From assembly GCF_963678635.1 (NCBI RefSeq), contig NC_087062.1, forward strand, positions 21,007,789-21,071,788: a stretch of 64,000 bases of DNA. The letters run 5' to 3'. A program made the translations under genes and the position numbers. The DNA comes from Symsagittifera roscoffensis. Its lineage: Eukaryota; Xenacoelomorpha; Acoela; Convolutidae. Below the pieces are notes generated by a model. The model saw only the letters and a list, made by a program, of their open reading frames with translations. It was not told the origin of the DNA and ran no database searches. Positions 9,241 to 17,664 of this stretch are shown here, one piece after another (the first letter of the stretch is position 1; the number at the start of each line of letters is the position of its first letter).

Positions 9241-9786
9241 TTACCGCCTGTGCATGCTCGAACGCCACCCCTCCCAAAGTACACACTTGGTATGAGGTTT
9301 TGTCCTCAAGGCCAAGGCCATGAGGTCCTCATCTGCAGATGTCATATTCCTTCTAACCGTCCTCCCCTGTTCATTTCTCGCATAAACCATCTGTCTGAAC
9401 CAGAGGTCATTGGCCACCTGTTGTACTAACAAGTGATCATCATCTACCCCTTGCCTTAACTTCAGTAACCTGGCGAAGTTGGACAGCTCCAACCCCAGGA
9501 CTTCATCCAGCACCAACCGAGTTGTGCTGCAATCCTTGAATCCCTGTATGGCATTGGAAATGTCAGACCAGATGGCAGGGAGCTCAGAACGGGATGGGTA
9601 GTAGTTGCTAGGGTCCACCATCCTGTTCGGCGCAGGTATTATCACGCTGAATTGTCCCTCCGCCAGAGTTGTGACCATCGTGTACACAAACTGTAGGGGT
9701 TCAGGCAATGCGGCGTACCCCGGTGATAACACGAAGATGATCTTCACCAAATTCTTGGTGAAGTGTCGCTGCACTGATGTCTCCAC
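9241..9786 (-). CDS. Element 1 second block: putative second SGNH-like domain, C-terminal half
   Basis: Continues the domain of 9,701-10,309 after a one-base frame change. IIFVLSPGYAALPEPLQFVY corresponds to VVFTTSPGYASMLSALQFVY in element 2. APNR...PSRSELPAIWSDI and VLDEVLGLELSNFARLL are also shared. The downstream part (DDDHLLVQQVANDLWFR) matches the frame-shifted piece 48,025-48,612 of element 2. The order beta strand - helix - beta strand is compatible with an SGNH fold, but the active-site assignment is tentative. Confidence 0.5.
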   Translation of the reverse strand: METSVQRHFTKNLVKIIFVLSPGYAALPEPLQFVYTMVTTLAEGQFSVIIPAPNRMVDPSNYYPSRSELPAIWSDISNAIQGFKDCSTTRLVLDEVLGLELSNFARLLKLRQGVDDDHLLVQQVANDLWFRQMVYARNEQGRTVRRNMTSADEDLMALALRTKPHTKCVLWEGWRSSMHRR

Positions 9787-10309
9787 CTCGGATGGCTGAG
9801 AGCAACGTCATTATAGCCTCTCCTATGACTTCATTGCTCGGAATTGATCCATCCGTCAGACGGGACAACAACCCTCTACTCTGCAAGTGGTCATTCGAGC
9901 CGGCAATTACTATCACCTGCGGGTCCATGCTGATCGCCCTCCGCACGCTTATCGTCATGCCTGCTGATTGCCCCCAGTCTAACTTAGGCGCTGTCAGGAA
10001 AATCACATCAGGCCAAAAGAGAGAACAGGGCGTGAAGAGATAGTCCGAACTGGCTACTATCAAATATTTGGCAGCCTTTATATCCAAAGGATCATAGGCA
10101 GCAAACAGGCTGTCACCCACTGGTGCCTTCAGTCCCGCGTATGTCCTGTCGTCCCCCTCCACCGATGTCGCTTTGGGATAATCTCTCGAGTACTCATCAG
10201 GTGCCTGGCCGGCTGGTTTGGAGAACTGCCTATACAGCTTGTGGTGCTTGTTGTTGGGCTTATTCTCTACCAGTAACTTGCCCTTCTGAGAAGGTGGTGT
10301 CAATTCCAT
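9701..10309 (-). CDS. Element 1 second block: putative second SGNH-like domain, N-terminal half
   Basis: Contains YLIVASSDYLF (block-I-like), then LFWPDVIFLTAP, and VIVIAGSNDHL, which resembles the G-x-N-D block III of SGNH/GDSL hydrolases. Element 2 has IIAGSDF and LLFARMNDHL at the same places, so the Asn-Asp pair is conserved while the Gly is not. I infer a divergent SGNH-like domain. A Rossmann-like fold of another family is the alternative. The first codons overlap the upstream segment in another frame. Confidence 0.45.
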   Translation of the reverse strand: MELTPPSQKGKLLVENKPNNKHHKLYRQFSKPAGQAPDEYSRDYPKATSVEGDDRTYAGLKAPVGDSLFAAYDPLDIKAAKYLIVASSDYLFTPCSLFWPDVIFLTAPKLDWGQSAGMTISVRRAISMDPQVIVIAGSNDHLQSRGLLSRLTDGSIPSNEVIGEAIMTLLSAIRGGDISAATLHQEFGEDHLRVITGVRRIA

Positions 10310-10701
10310 GGCTCTCCGACGGACGTCCGTATTCGAGTATTCAAGGGCCCAAAATAATTTTCCTGAGGCAATCCATCGAGGTCCACGAACCTGAGCGTAG
10401 TCGCTGAGCTAAACTGTTCCTGTTCCGCTAACAGCCAGTCCACGCCCGGTATTCGATATAATCCCGACACTGTGGGATCATCTCCACCCATCATCCTTGT
10501 TGCATCCACTCGACACGTCAATGTGTTCATGTTCAATTTCGTTGACATGTCCGTTTTATATTGCCCCCAACCGCTAGGGTCTGGCCGGTTCCAAAGCAGC
10601 ACCTTGCTTGGCTCGACTCCTTCCGCCGGCGCGGCGCTCGTCCATGAGTTTGCTGTAGAAGCAGGAGTTGCCGTGGCGGGCGGGTTACTCGTCCTAGACA
10701 A
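10300..10701 (-). CDS. Element 1 second block: linker segment upstream of the second SGNH-like domain
   Basis: 133 codons. The first third is Ala/Pro/Thr/Ser-rich and probably disordered. The second part, GVDWLLAEQEQFSSA ... VDLDGLP ... FGPLN, matches CVDWLKAHETHFSRA ... ADLTGIP ... MGPIN at the start of the 359-residue ORF of element 2. It ends in a frame overlap with 9,701-10,309. Confidence 0.5.
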   Translation of the reverse strand: MSRTSNPPATATPASTANSWTSAAPAEGVEPSKVLLWNRPDPSGWGQYKTDMSTKLNMNTLTCRVDATRMMGGDDPTVSGLYRIPGVDWLLAEQEQFSSATTLRFVDLDGLPQENYFGPLNTRIRTSVGEPWN

Positions 10702-10964
10702 GGTCTGGGAGCTAGCTGATTCTGATCAACCGATCTCCCAAGTCGGCTCTCCAACGGTTGTCTTCTAGGGGGAGAAGCAGTCCCCACCTTTCTCTCACAT
10801 CCGAGCTTGGAGCAACGGGAGCGGCTGCACCCGTTTTCATTGCCAGGGACCCGAGGATTGGCGAGTGATTCTGGCTCCTCCAGTCGAACTGGTCCGCCGA
10901 GCCAGTGAGTTGGTTGTCCTCAATTGTTGCTCCATTTCCCCTATCTGCGTCTAGAACACGTCGT

Positions 10965-11735
10965 TTATCCAGCAACTCCCTTGCTGGGTGTTGAAGTGTA
11001 TACCGTCTCTGGTGAGCGCGAGATGTTCTTATGATCCATGAGTTGCAGCTCGCTGGGATTGCTTCTCACCAGACTGCGGGTCATCTCGTTCCACCGGGTC
11101 ACGTTGCCGTTCATAAAATCCGCCACCGGCGTGCCCACTTCCGGGTTCTGTGGTATCGTGCACAGCACCACGAGTCTGGGCCTGTATTTCTCTTTCAGTT
11201 CGTTCAGAAGGCAGACCAATAGGGGCTCCCACTTGCCCTCTGGGGTTACAGGGAACCTCGAAACGTCATTGGTCCCGAGCATTATCACCAACGTGTCTAG
11301 GTGATCCTCGCCCTGGAACTCCATCATCTTGATGACCTGAGCCACGGAAGCTCCTCCAAAAGATAGAACAGTAGTCTGACCTTTGACAAAGATCTCGTTC
11401 AGATCCCTCACTAAACTATCTCCTACAACCAAATGACGACTCCCTGGGGGAATTGCCTGGTTGCATATGGCGGGGTTCCAGCCAATGCCATTCAAACAAG
11501 CTCGAGGATGCTCCGCGGCTACTTGCACGAACTGGTTGCGTACCGTTAGATTCTTCGTGATGTGAACTGCGCGAGATTTCTGAGTCGTTCCGCCATGCGT
11601 AGTCCCCGTTGATACTATGGCTCGAGGTATTAGCTCCAAGATACTTGAGGAAGGATCAAGGCGTTGAAAAGGGATGACCATACCCAGCGTCCGGCTAGTG
11701 ATCCTGTTGATCTCATTCATCGCTGCTCTGGCCAC
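10965..11735 (-). CDS. SGNH/GDSL-type hydrolase domain of element 1
   Basis: Predicted serine esterase or acylhydrolase. Block I is HLVVGDSLVRDL with the nucleophile Ser, block II is LSFGGASVAQV with its Gly, and block III is VIMLGTNDVSR with Asn. The last block, DGIHF with the catalytic Asp and His, lies just past this frame (minus strand near 11,000), reached after a one-base frame change. All four blocks of the family are thus present at DNA level. The domain follows a coiled-coil protein, and the same order is seen in element 2 at 49,519-50,463. The natural substrate cannot be read from sequence. Confidence 0.75.
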   Translation of the reverse strand: MARAAMNEINRITSRTLGMVIPFQRLDPSSSILELIPRAIVSTGTTHGGTTQKSRAVHITKNLTVRNQFVQVAAEHPRACLNGIGWNPAICNQAIPPGSRHLVVGDSLVRDLNEIFVKGQTTVLSFGGASVAQVIKMMEFQGEDHLDTLVIMLGTNDVSRFPVTPEGKWEPLLVCLLNELKEKYRPRLVVLCTIPQNPEVGTPVADFMNGNVTRWNEMTRSLVRSNPSELQLMDHKNISRSPETVYTSTPSKGVAG

Positions 11736-12130
11736 CTGATTGAATGACTCTTGAAACTGGTGAGCCAGATAGGTGTCTTAAGGATCCGGTATCGTATTTC
11801 TCGGGTTCGGAGCAGACTGTGATGTCTGCTGAGGAGCCTCGGGCTCGCTCGGTGCGCACAGCTCCTGTGCCTTCGTCCTGGAACGTGTGTCTTTGGATCC
11901 CTCTGGGACACTTGGCTCACCCTTGCCATATATAGCTCCTTCAGGTGTTTCATCTCTTCTTCCTTGAAGGCCATTTGCAGATCTTCGAATTTCTTTTTCC
12001 ATTCGTCTCTTTCTGGAGCTATTGCCCTGTACTCCTGCAGCTTGGCACACAGCTCGCTCTGATCCTTATCCTTTTTCTCCAACGTCTCAATCGTCTCCGA
12101 GGTCGGGATCTCTATCTCGTTCATCCTCAC
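11717..12130 (-). CDS. Coiled-coil segment of element 1 second block
   Basis: The first ~80 residues are rich in Glu/Lys/Leu with heptad-like spacing (ETLEKKDKDQSELCAKLQ ... EWKKKFEDLQMAFKEEE), predicting a coiled coil, the equivalent of the long coiled coil in the ORF at 50,397-51,512. The rest of this frame is out of phase with the SGNH ORF and probably not native. It may mediate oligomerisation. Confidence 0.5.
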   Translation of the reverse strand: MRMNEIEIPTSETIETLEKKDKDQSELCAKLQEYRAIAPERDEWKKKFEDLQMAFKEEEMKHLKELYMARVSQVSQRDPKTHVPGRRHRSCAHRASPRLLSRHHSLLRTREIRYRILKTPIWLTSFKSHSIRWPEQR

Positions 12131-12264
12131 TCTCTTCAGTGGAGGAGCAGCTGTTGGAAAATCTACTGAGTGTGACGGGCCCGGCCATCACGTAGTCTTT
12201 TTGCTCCGATGAGTGGCTGCACAGGTTGATCAGGTAGGGGCATCTCACCTAGCCGGTGATCCCT

Positions 12265-12570
12265 CTACTCGCCTAGTCCCGGCTCACGAGCCAAATCGTG
12301 GACAGACATTTCTCCTCGCCGCCATCTCATCAGTCGGTTTCGACCTTTCTCGGCGGTCCCGGACTCACCGAAGCCCAGCATCAACACTATTTCTGTGGGG
12401 TGATTCCCTCGGCCCTCTCGTCCTAACGCGTTGAGGAGCGCGACCACAAACATCGCCATTCCCGGGTCTTCTTGTGTAAAGTCACAGTTAATCAGCCGCT
12501 GATATATCTCGTCCAGAAACGCTCCTAGACTCGCTGAGAGAAATTCCATCAAATCATTCGTGTCACCCAT
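12265..12570 (-). CDS. Start of element 1 second block (N-terminal domain)
   Basis: Begins with a true ATG at 12,568-12,570 after about 400 bp of non-coding spacer. DEIYQRLINCDFTQEDPGMAM and EIVLMLGFGESG-AEKGR match DELYRHLRDLDYTQVDERMAV and EAVLMVGYTTDG-SNQEQ of element 2, whose ORF also starts at an ATG at the same place. This supports an independent start for the second block, in the position where retroviruses place env. Family unknown. Helical by composition. The frame breaks after 101 codons. Confidence 0.6.
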   Translation of the reverse strand: MGDTNDLMEFLSASLGAFLDEIYQRLINCDFTQEDPGMAMFVVALLNALGREGRGNHPTEIVLMLGFGESGTAEKGRNRLMRWRRGEMSVHDLAREPGLGE

Positions 12571-12973
12571 CTTTCTAACGTGTATCTTTCGTCGTCGTGT
12601 CCTTTTGATTTAATAAATTCAATAAACAAAATTGGATCAATCAAGATCCAAAAAGCAAGTCACGACTTAAAACCATCAGTTCATGCCGTCCCATTTCCAG
12701 GATAAAACATCATTCACATCTTTTAAAAACGATCCATTGAAATTCTCTTTTGTTCTTGAGTTAAAAACTAGCACCGAGGTGGATCGTCCACCTGCAACTT
12801 TATCAAGGTAACACAAATGAGCGGTGTCACCTTCACTACCCCAAGTGTTCCAGGTATCTTATGATACAAACATCACATAAAGCATAACCTAACTATAACA
12901 TAATACATAAGCATCACATATTCACACTATTACATAAAAACATAATTCCTAGTAGCTAGCCTAAAACTTAATC
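12571..12973. other. Non-coding spacer between pol and the second block (element 1)
   Basis: About 400 bp, AT-rich, without a convincing ORF. It contains a perfect 7-bp inverted repeat, TTGGATC/GATCCAA at 12,632-12,638 and 12,645-12,651, with a 6-base loop, just upstream (minus strand) of the second block's ATG. Such a spacer would have to hold a subgenomic promoter, a splice acceptor or an internal ribosome entry signal. None can be identified with confidence. Confidence 0.5.
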
Positions 12974-13480
12974 TTAATGCCTATAAAGTAAACTTAATAA
13001 AAACCACTTATCGCCGAATGCAACTCCTAGCATATGCTCAGATAGTACTTTTTGTGTAGTTTCCGAAAATATCACGTGTACAAGGGCATATAATTCTCTC
13101 GGATGTAGCTTTCCCCTATTGGGATCATAGACTGGTAACGAGAGAGAGGTCACTCCTCTCTCAACCAGAAAATCCCTAAGTCGAGTCAAGGCCAATACCA
13201 AGCTCTCTGGATTCACGTGTTGCTTATCAGCGGCCTTAGTAACCAGGAAACACAATTAATTCCCTGGTATCTGTGATGCAACAGGGGGCAGCGCTATCAT
13301 CCCTCCCAAACCAGGCCTCTGTTTCCATAAAAACTCGATATTCTCATACTCTCTTTTAAAGTCAGCCGATAGTACTGTTTTGAAGCTTACATCCGCGGTT
13401 ATCGCTATAGCGCATGTACGTTCCGTGAGTATGAAATCGCTGTCCGTTATGACGACAATCTTTGAATAATGGTTCGGTTA
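12974..13480 (-). pseudogene. Macrodomain-like C-terminal domain of Pol, element 1
   Basis: Macrodomains bind or hydrolyse ADP-ribose conjugates. Here VVITDSDFIL and ITADVSF are followed by SADFKREYENIEFL, RPGLGGMIALPP, LCFLVTKAADKQHVNPE, LVLALTRLRDFL, GVTSLSLPVYDPNRG and ALVHVIFSET. That order and spacing match TARG1/OARD1-type macrodomains (F-K-x-x-F, YYLITK, L-x-x-AL-x-x-LR, GV-x-x-LSMP, V-x-EVF). The usual GCG loop is replaced by YDPNRG, so activity may differ. One in-frame TAA separates the two halves near 13,257. The domain is joined to the integrase core by a deletion. Confidence 0.6.
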
Positions 13481-13493
13481 GTCAAAATAAGGT

Positions 13494-13934
13494 TCAAAAA
13501 TTCGTCCAAAAGGTGGTTTTTAGCGTTCTCGCCTTCCGTTTCCAATTCTCCGGTTTCCGCGGCAAGAGTCTATCCCAGTCATCCATGTAGCGTGAGCAAT
13601 AAACTCTCAACATGGATACCAGCGTGCGATTTTGCCTTTCAACTAGGCCATTCGTTTGTGGGTGATAAGTGGTCGAGAGGGCCTGTGCCACCTGCGACCT
13701 TTTCATTAACTCCTTCGTGAGATCGCCCACGAATGCTTTGCCATCGTCCGATTGGAATGTGATGGGGCAGCTGTGCCTCGCTATCCACACATTTATCAAG
13801 TGACCGCACGTTTCTTCGGCTGATGCTGTCATGCAGGGGGCTGCCTCTGCATATTTCGTGAAATGATCGATCATTACCAGCACCTGATTGTAGCCCATGG
13901 CTGTCATGCATATTTTCTGATGATCAATTTGCAC
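13494..13934 (-). CDS. Integrase catalytic core, element 1 (C-terminus deleted)
   Basis: DDE integrase: VVQIDHQK (first Asp), TFQSDDGKAF (second Asp) and NGLVERQNRTL (Glu) are all present with normal spacing. After MDDWDRLLP the frame runs into sequence that in element 2 lies about 1 kb further on, so the GPY/F domain and the acidic tail are deleted here. An in-frame TAG separates the core from the zinc-binding region (13,953-14,138). Confidence 0.85.
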   Translation of the reverse strand: MQIDHQKICMTAMGYNQVLVMIDHFTKYAEAAPCMTASAEETCGHLINVWIARHSCPITFQSDDGKAFVGDLTKELMKRSQVAQALSTTYHPQTNGLVERQNRTLVSMLRVYCSRYMDDWDRLLPRKPENWKRKARTLKTTFWTNF

Positions 13935-13952
13935 TACTTCGTTGAATCCCGA

Positions 13953-14138
13953 TTACTCTATTGACTGCAGGGGGAACCTTAGTTTCCTGGGGTCCTTTGC
14001 CTGTTGACACAAAAAGCATGCAGAGATCCACTTTTCACAAGCCTTCTTCAAAACAGTCCATTCGAATCGTATCTGAATCCTGTTGTACATTTTGTCCACG
14101 CCCTGATGGCCCATCTGATCATGTGAACGAAACAGCAA
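13953..14138 (-). CDS. Integrase zinc-binding (H2C2) domain, element 1
   Basis: SHDQMGHQGVDK carries the two His and ISACFLCQQ the two Cys of the integrase N-terminal zinc finger. Two in-frame stops (near 14,150-14,170) separate it from the linker upstream. The frame is the same, so these are nonsense changes rather than indels. Confidence 0.8.
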   Translation of the reverse strand: MLFRSHDQMGHQGVDKMYNRIQIRFEWTVLKKACEKWISACFLCQQAKDPRKLRFPLQSIE

Positions 14139-14168
14139 CTCGGTCTGGTATAACTACGGTAACACTAT

Positions 14169-14858
14169 TCAATTATACTTGTAAAGGAACTTATCCTCTT
14201 CCTTGCGTTTACAGGCTACGATTCCGTCTTTGTTCAGGTACAACAAATCTTTTCTCTTCATGTGAAATTGCTTCAAAATCTTATAGCTGTCTTCCTCTAA
14301 ATCTCCTTTGTCAGGTGCCCCGTTCTGGATCCATCTTTTCAGATTGCTCGTCATCCTGTCATTTCGTTCAGCCCTTAGGAGATCCAACAGCCGGTATCTG
14401 GCTTTTAGATAAGTCTTTACCACGTTCAATTGTCCACTTATTACCTCCGGGGCATGGGCATCATCCATCAACTTGACACACCATATCTTCTTCAAAGGTG
14501 TTGCTTCTTGCACAGATGGCTCCAGGTTGGTACGGACAACCGTACCATGTGGTAGTAATCTGGTTGGGCGTTTCGACACTGCTATCAGTTCAAGCTCATC
14601 GGCGGCATTATCCACTACAGTGCCCTCCTCATCGGAGGTACAACTGTCTCTGTCCGGGTCCTGATGCATTTTCCGGTCCAGCCCGCGCTGCTTCCATTCC
14701 ACCAACAAGGATTGAATAGCAATCTTCGAAGCATCAGACTTGGAAGTGGTCTCAGATGTGTTCTTCCAGGACTGGGGCCTCGAGTCGTCACTCGAGCCGA
14801 TGGATTCCACATCATTATGTTCCAATCTGTCTGTGATGTTTCTCGACTCCCCGGACAA
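14169..14858 (-). CDS. Long linker between RNase H and integrase, element 1 (second part)
   Basis: The first ~90 residues are hydrophilic and rich in Ser/Asp/Glu. The rest (ELELIAVSKRPTR, IWCVKLMDDAHAPE, ARYRLLDLLRAERND, DLEEDSYKILKQF, RKDLLYLNKDGIVACKRK) is conserved in element 2 and leads into the integrase. The block before the H2C2 finger is longer than usual for Ty3/Gypsy polyproteins. It may be a folded extension of IN. The family of the extension is unknown. Confidence 0.55.
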   Translation of the reverse strand: MSGESRNITDRLEHNDVESIGSSDDSRPQSWKNTSETTSKSDASKIAIQSLLVEWKQRGLDRKMHQDPDRDSCTSDEEGTVVDNAADELELIAVSKRPTRLLPHGTVVRTNLEPSVQEATPLKKIWCVKLMDDAHAPEVISGQLNVVKTYLKARYRLLDLLRAERNDRMTSNLKRWIQNGAPDKGDLEEDSYKILKQFHMKRKDLLYLNKDGIVACKRKEEDKFLYKYN

Positions 14859-14888
14859 AACTCTGCCCCCTGGTCGCTTTGAATACGG

Positions 14889-15395
14889 CTACCCGGACAA
14901 AATTCTGTCCTTTGGTTGTCCCAACATTGTCTCTCCGGACAAGCCGTCCTGTACGGGCTCGAAAGTGCCTGACTCCCCGGACATTGTCTCGTCCCCGGAT
15001 GAGCAACCCAAGCTCGGTTCGTACTGTTCCCTTGCATCCGTAAATTGTACTTTTCTCGTAAAGCTAGATTTCGCCTTGACCCTGACATCTTCAGTGACTT
15101 GGACCTGGGTCAATGTCCCGTGTTCTGTGAACGAAGTCCTCAACAAGACATCCTTCGGTATTGAGTTCACCAGCTGGCTCACCATCGACCGGCAATCCCG
15201 TTCCATCCACTCACGATCACGCCTATCCACTACTCTATCCAGCAAGTCACGGAGCTTCCCCATGACGTCCGGCGCCATTTTCACTTTCCTACTTAGCAGG
15301 GCTATGCTGTTTATACCCAGCCTGGTAAGCTCTTGCTGCACCAGATTGGAGCGGACTAGCAGATCCAGCGGGACAGGATGATCACCCCTGGCCAA
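14889..15395 (-). CDS. Long linker between RNase H and integrase, element 1 (first part)
   Basis: Same frame as RNase H upstream and the second linker part downstream, separated from them by single TAG codons (near 15,414 and 14,887). It is basic in the middle and then repeats LSGE/MSGE-type motifs (MSGESGTF, LSGETMLG, ILSG, LSGESRN), a short degenerate tandem repeat. No domain recognised. Confidence 0.45.
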   Translation of the reverse strand: MARGDHPVPLDLLVRSNLVQQELTRLGINSIALLSRKVKMAPDVMGKLRDLLDRVVDRRDREWMERDCRSMVSQLVNSIPKDVLLRTSFTEHGTLTQVQVTEDVRVKAKSSFTRKVQFTDAREQYEPSLGCSSGDETMSGESGTFEPVQDGLSGETMLGQPKDRILSG

Positions 15396-15416
15396 TACCT
15401 TTATTTCAGCGGCCGT

Positions 15417-15791
15417 CTACACCAGAAGTTCAAGTTGTCCTGGTATGGGGTGCCCTGACATGTCCAGCCACCTGGTGAGTGGTAGTTTATCGTAGGTCTC
15501 CTTATCTAGAAATGAAAATCCGTCTTTGATTTCTGCTTGATTGGCCTGCTTCTCTTCTAGGCGCTCATAGAATTCTGTCTTTTTACTGAGGCTATCAGCA
15601 TTCTGGTGCTTGTCACGAGTACGGTACTCTATGATCATGTGGTATCCATCCAGGAGCACGATACAACGACCAATATAACTTTGGTCCATCGAATAGGTTT
15701 TCAGCGAGGTAAGGGCGCGATTATCCACACGCAACTTGAAGGGAGTACTACCCAAGTAGGCCCTGTATTTTTCCACGAAAGTGATGACCAA
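15417..15791 (-). CDS. RNase H domain, element 1
   Basis: LRVDNRAL and DKHQNADSLSKK carry the third and fourth acidic residues of the retroelement RNase H site. AEL just upstream of this frame supplies the Glu, and LDMDASV in the preceding RT segment the first Asp. The RT and RNase H frames are joined by a one-base change at the same codon as in element 2 (RT reading ends ...EMKYG). Confidence 0.8.
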   Translation of the reverse strand: MVITFVEKYRAYLGSTPFKLRVDNRALTSLKTYSMDQSYIGRCIVLLDGYHMIIEYRTRDKHQNADSLSKKTEFYERLEEKQANQAEIKDGFSFLDKETYDKLPLTRWLDMSGHPIPGQLELLV

Positions 15792-15889
15792 GAACAGTTC
15801 CGCCTTGGTGCGCCGTACTTCATCTCAGTATCGCTCAGGACCCTACTTCCATAGGCTATCGGACGGAGAACCGTTCTCCCGTTCCACTC

Positions 15890-16330
15890 TTACTCCTGGT
15901 GAAGTTTGCCTGATATCGCAACCACTGATGCATCCATGTCTAACACAAACATCCCCTTCTCTGTTGGCATACCGCGGACCGGTGCCTCGCAAAGTTCACG
16001 TTTAATGTTTTCAAATAAAACTTGTGCCTCATCAGTCCAAGTGAATTTTTTGCCCTTATTTTTCATCAACTGCTGCTTGGGGTATATCTCATCGGCGTAT
16101 CCTTTGATGAACTCTCGATAATAGTTAGCAAACCTCAAAAAGCTCATCAGTTGTGTATCTGTCTGAGGTGCCTTCCTGGTCAAGACCGCCTCGACTGCTT
16201 CGGGATCCGGTCTCACACCATGCTTATCCACAAGGCGGCCCAGATACTTTATTGAGTCTCTAAGGATTTCACACTTGGAGGGTTTGCACTTCAGGCCCGC
16301 CTGTTTCATGCAAGTAAACACCTCATCCAA
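15890..16330 (-). CDS. RT thumb/connection segment, element 1
   Basis: Continues the RT after a frame change near 16,330: CKPSKCEIL, YLGRLVDKHGVRPDPE, FANYYREFIKGYA, FTWTDEAQ and VLDMDASVVAISGKLHQE, all standard for Ty3/Gypsy RT thumb and the start of RNase H. It ends at an in-frame TAA where element 2 has a sense codon. Confidence 0.85.
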   Translation of the reverse strand: MDEVFTCMKQAGLKCKPSKCEILRDSIKYLGRLVDKHGVRPDPEAVEAVLTRKAPQTDTQLMSFLRFANYYREFIKGYADEIYPKQQLMKNKGKKFTWTDEAQVLFENIKRELCEAPVRGMPTEKGMFVLDMDASVVAISGKLHQE

Positions 16331-16934
16331 CCTCTGTATGATCCTCCAGGGTTGGTGTTGCTATAACGAAATCATCGACATTACAAATGATGCGGTTCCC
16401 GTATTTGTTTGTTACACTCGTGAGTGCATGGGCCATCAGTCGCTGGAATGTGGCGGTCGCGTTGCACAATCCGAACGGCATCCTCTTCCACTGGAACAAT
16501 CCCAGCTCGCACGCGAAGCCCGTTTTCTCACGATCTTGCTTTCTGAGTGGCACTTGCCAGAACGCAGAGCCCAAAACCAATGTCGTGAAGAACTTCGCGT
16601 CCCCCAACTTGGAGAGGCTCTCATCGATGCGGGGAATCGGGTATGCGTCCTTTATCGTCACTGCGTTCAAGTAACGGAAATTACAACAAAACCTGAGTTG
16701 CCCCCCTTTCTTTTTAGCCATGACCACGCCACAAGCCCACGGGGACCTCGACGGCTCGATCATGTCGTACTCCATTAACATCTCGATTTCTTTCCTGCAC
16801 GCCTCTGACTTAAGTGGGGTCATTCTCCTCGCCCCTTCCCTATGAGGTACCGAGCCCTCTTCTATCTCAATCTCGTGTTCTACAAAATTGCAGCAACCTA
16901 TGTCGGCCTTATGCTTTGAAAAAAACGTCTGCAT
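16323..16934 (-). CDS. Reverse transcriptase fingers/palm, element 1 (motif A Asp lost)
   Basis: Ty3/Gypsy RT: GVVMAKKKGGQLRFC, YLNAVTIKDAYPIPRIDE, AFWQVPL, FGLCNATATFQRLM. The motif A Asp is replaced by Val (FTTLVLGSAF, codon 16,575-16,577; element 2 has Asp), and motif C reads NVDD instead of YVDD (16,371-16,382). The first change alone should abolish polymerase activity. The frame changes at an A-run near 16,918 from the upstream segment. Confidence 0.88.
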   Translation of the reverse strand: MQTFFSKHKADIGCCNFVEHEIEIEEGSVPHREGARRMTPLKSEACRKEIEMLMEYDMIEPSRSPWACGVVMAKKKGGQLRFCCNFRYLNAVTIKDAYPIPRIDESLSKLGDAKFFTTLVLGSAFWQVPLRKQDREKTGFACELGLFQWKRMPFGLCNATATFQRLMAHALTSVTNKYGNRIICNVDDFVIATPTLEDHTEVG

Positions 16935-17664
16935 TCTGATTTAGCACCACCCTGAGCGAATTTAGTTCTTGGTCTGATATTCTACCCTTCAGATGTTCTA
17001 TCTGGGGCAGGACATGTTTATTTGCTGCTAACTCTGTTTCTGTCGGTCTCTCGGGAAAATTCGAACAACTAGACAACCCATCATCTGTTTCCGATTTCAT
17101 TGAAAACAATTTCTTAGAAGAGTTCAATTCACTTATTCTCTTCAGTATACATTCCTGATTCGCGTGCAAGGGGCATTTAGTTACATCAAACTTTTTCAAG
17201 TTCTCCACACTCTGAAAGTCTATGTTCAGAGGCAATGCGTAGCCAAGTTTCTTTCCCCTCTGTATTGTCACTGTGGTTGCTTCTTTGTTCAACAACACAC
17301 TCACACACAGTCCGCTCGGAGTGAGTGAGAAAGTTCTTCCTAAAACAGCCGAGCTCTTACTGTTTGGATATGGTACCAGACACACCTGTCTGTCATTACT
17401 GAGATCATTTAGATTCCTCATCCTAAACGTCGCTACCACGGCTTGGTTTTGTTTCAATCTAATTTTTTGATCCAGAAAAATCGGCACATTAGCCTGGTTA
17501 ATTAAGATCTTATTAAGAGGTTTCTTTTCATACTTCCTCTCAGGATCTTTGATCCTAATCAACCCGTCGTTGAGGTCGATCGTGACATCAAATTTGCGTA
17601 CGAAGTCCCTCCCCAGGATGAATTGGCCGGATTCGTCCAAATTTTCCACTACCAGGAAGCTCAT
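16909..17664 (-). CDS. Protease C-terminus and PR-RT linker, element 1
   Basis: FLVVENLDESGQFILGRDF is the usual end of a Gypsy-type protease (ILGRDF). The following region (ETDDGLSSCSNFPERPT, VLPQIEHLKGRI) leads to the RT and is conserved in element 2, where it is interrupted by two stops. The frame differs from the protease segment upstream by an indel near 17,680. Confidence 0.7.
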   Translation of the reverse strand: MSFLVVENLDESGQFILGRDFVRKFDVTIDLNDGLIRIKDPERKYEKKPLNKILINQANVPIFLDQKIRLKQNQAVVATFRMRNLNDLSNDRQVCLVPYPNSKSSAVLGRTFSLTPSGLCVSVLLNKEATTVTIQRGKKLGYALPLNIDFQSVENLKKFDVTKCPLHANQECILKRISELNSSKKLFSMKSETDDGLSSCSNFPERPTETELAANKHVLPQIEHLKGRISDQELNSLRVVLNQNADVFFKA

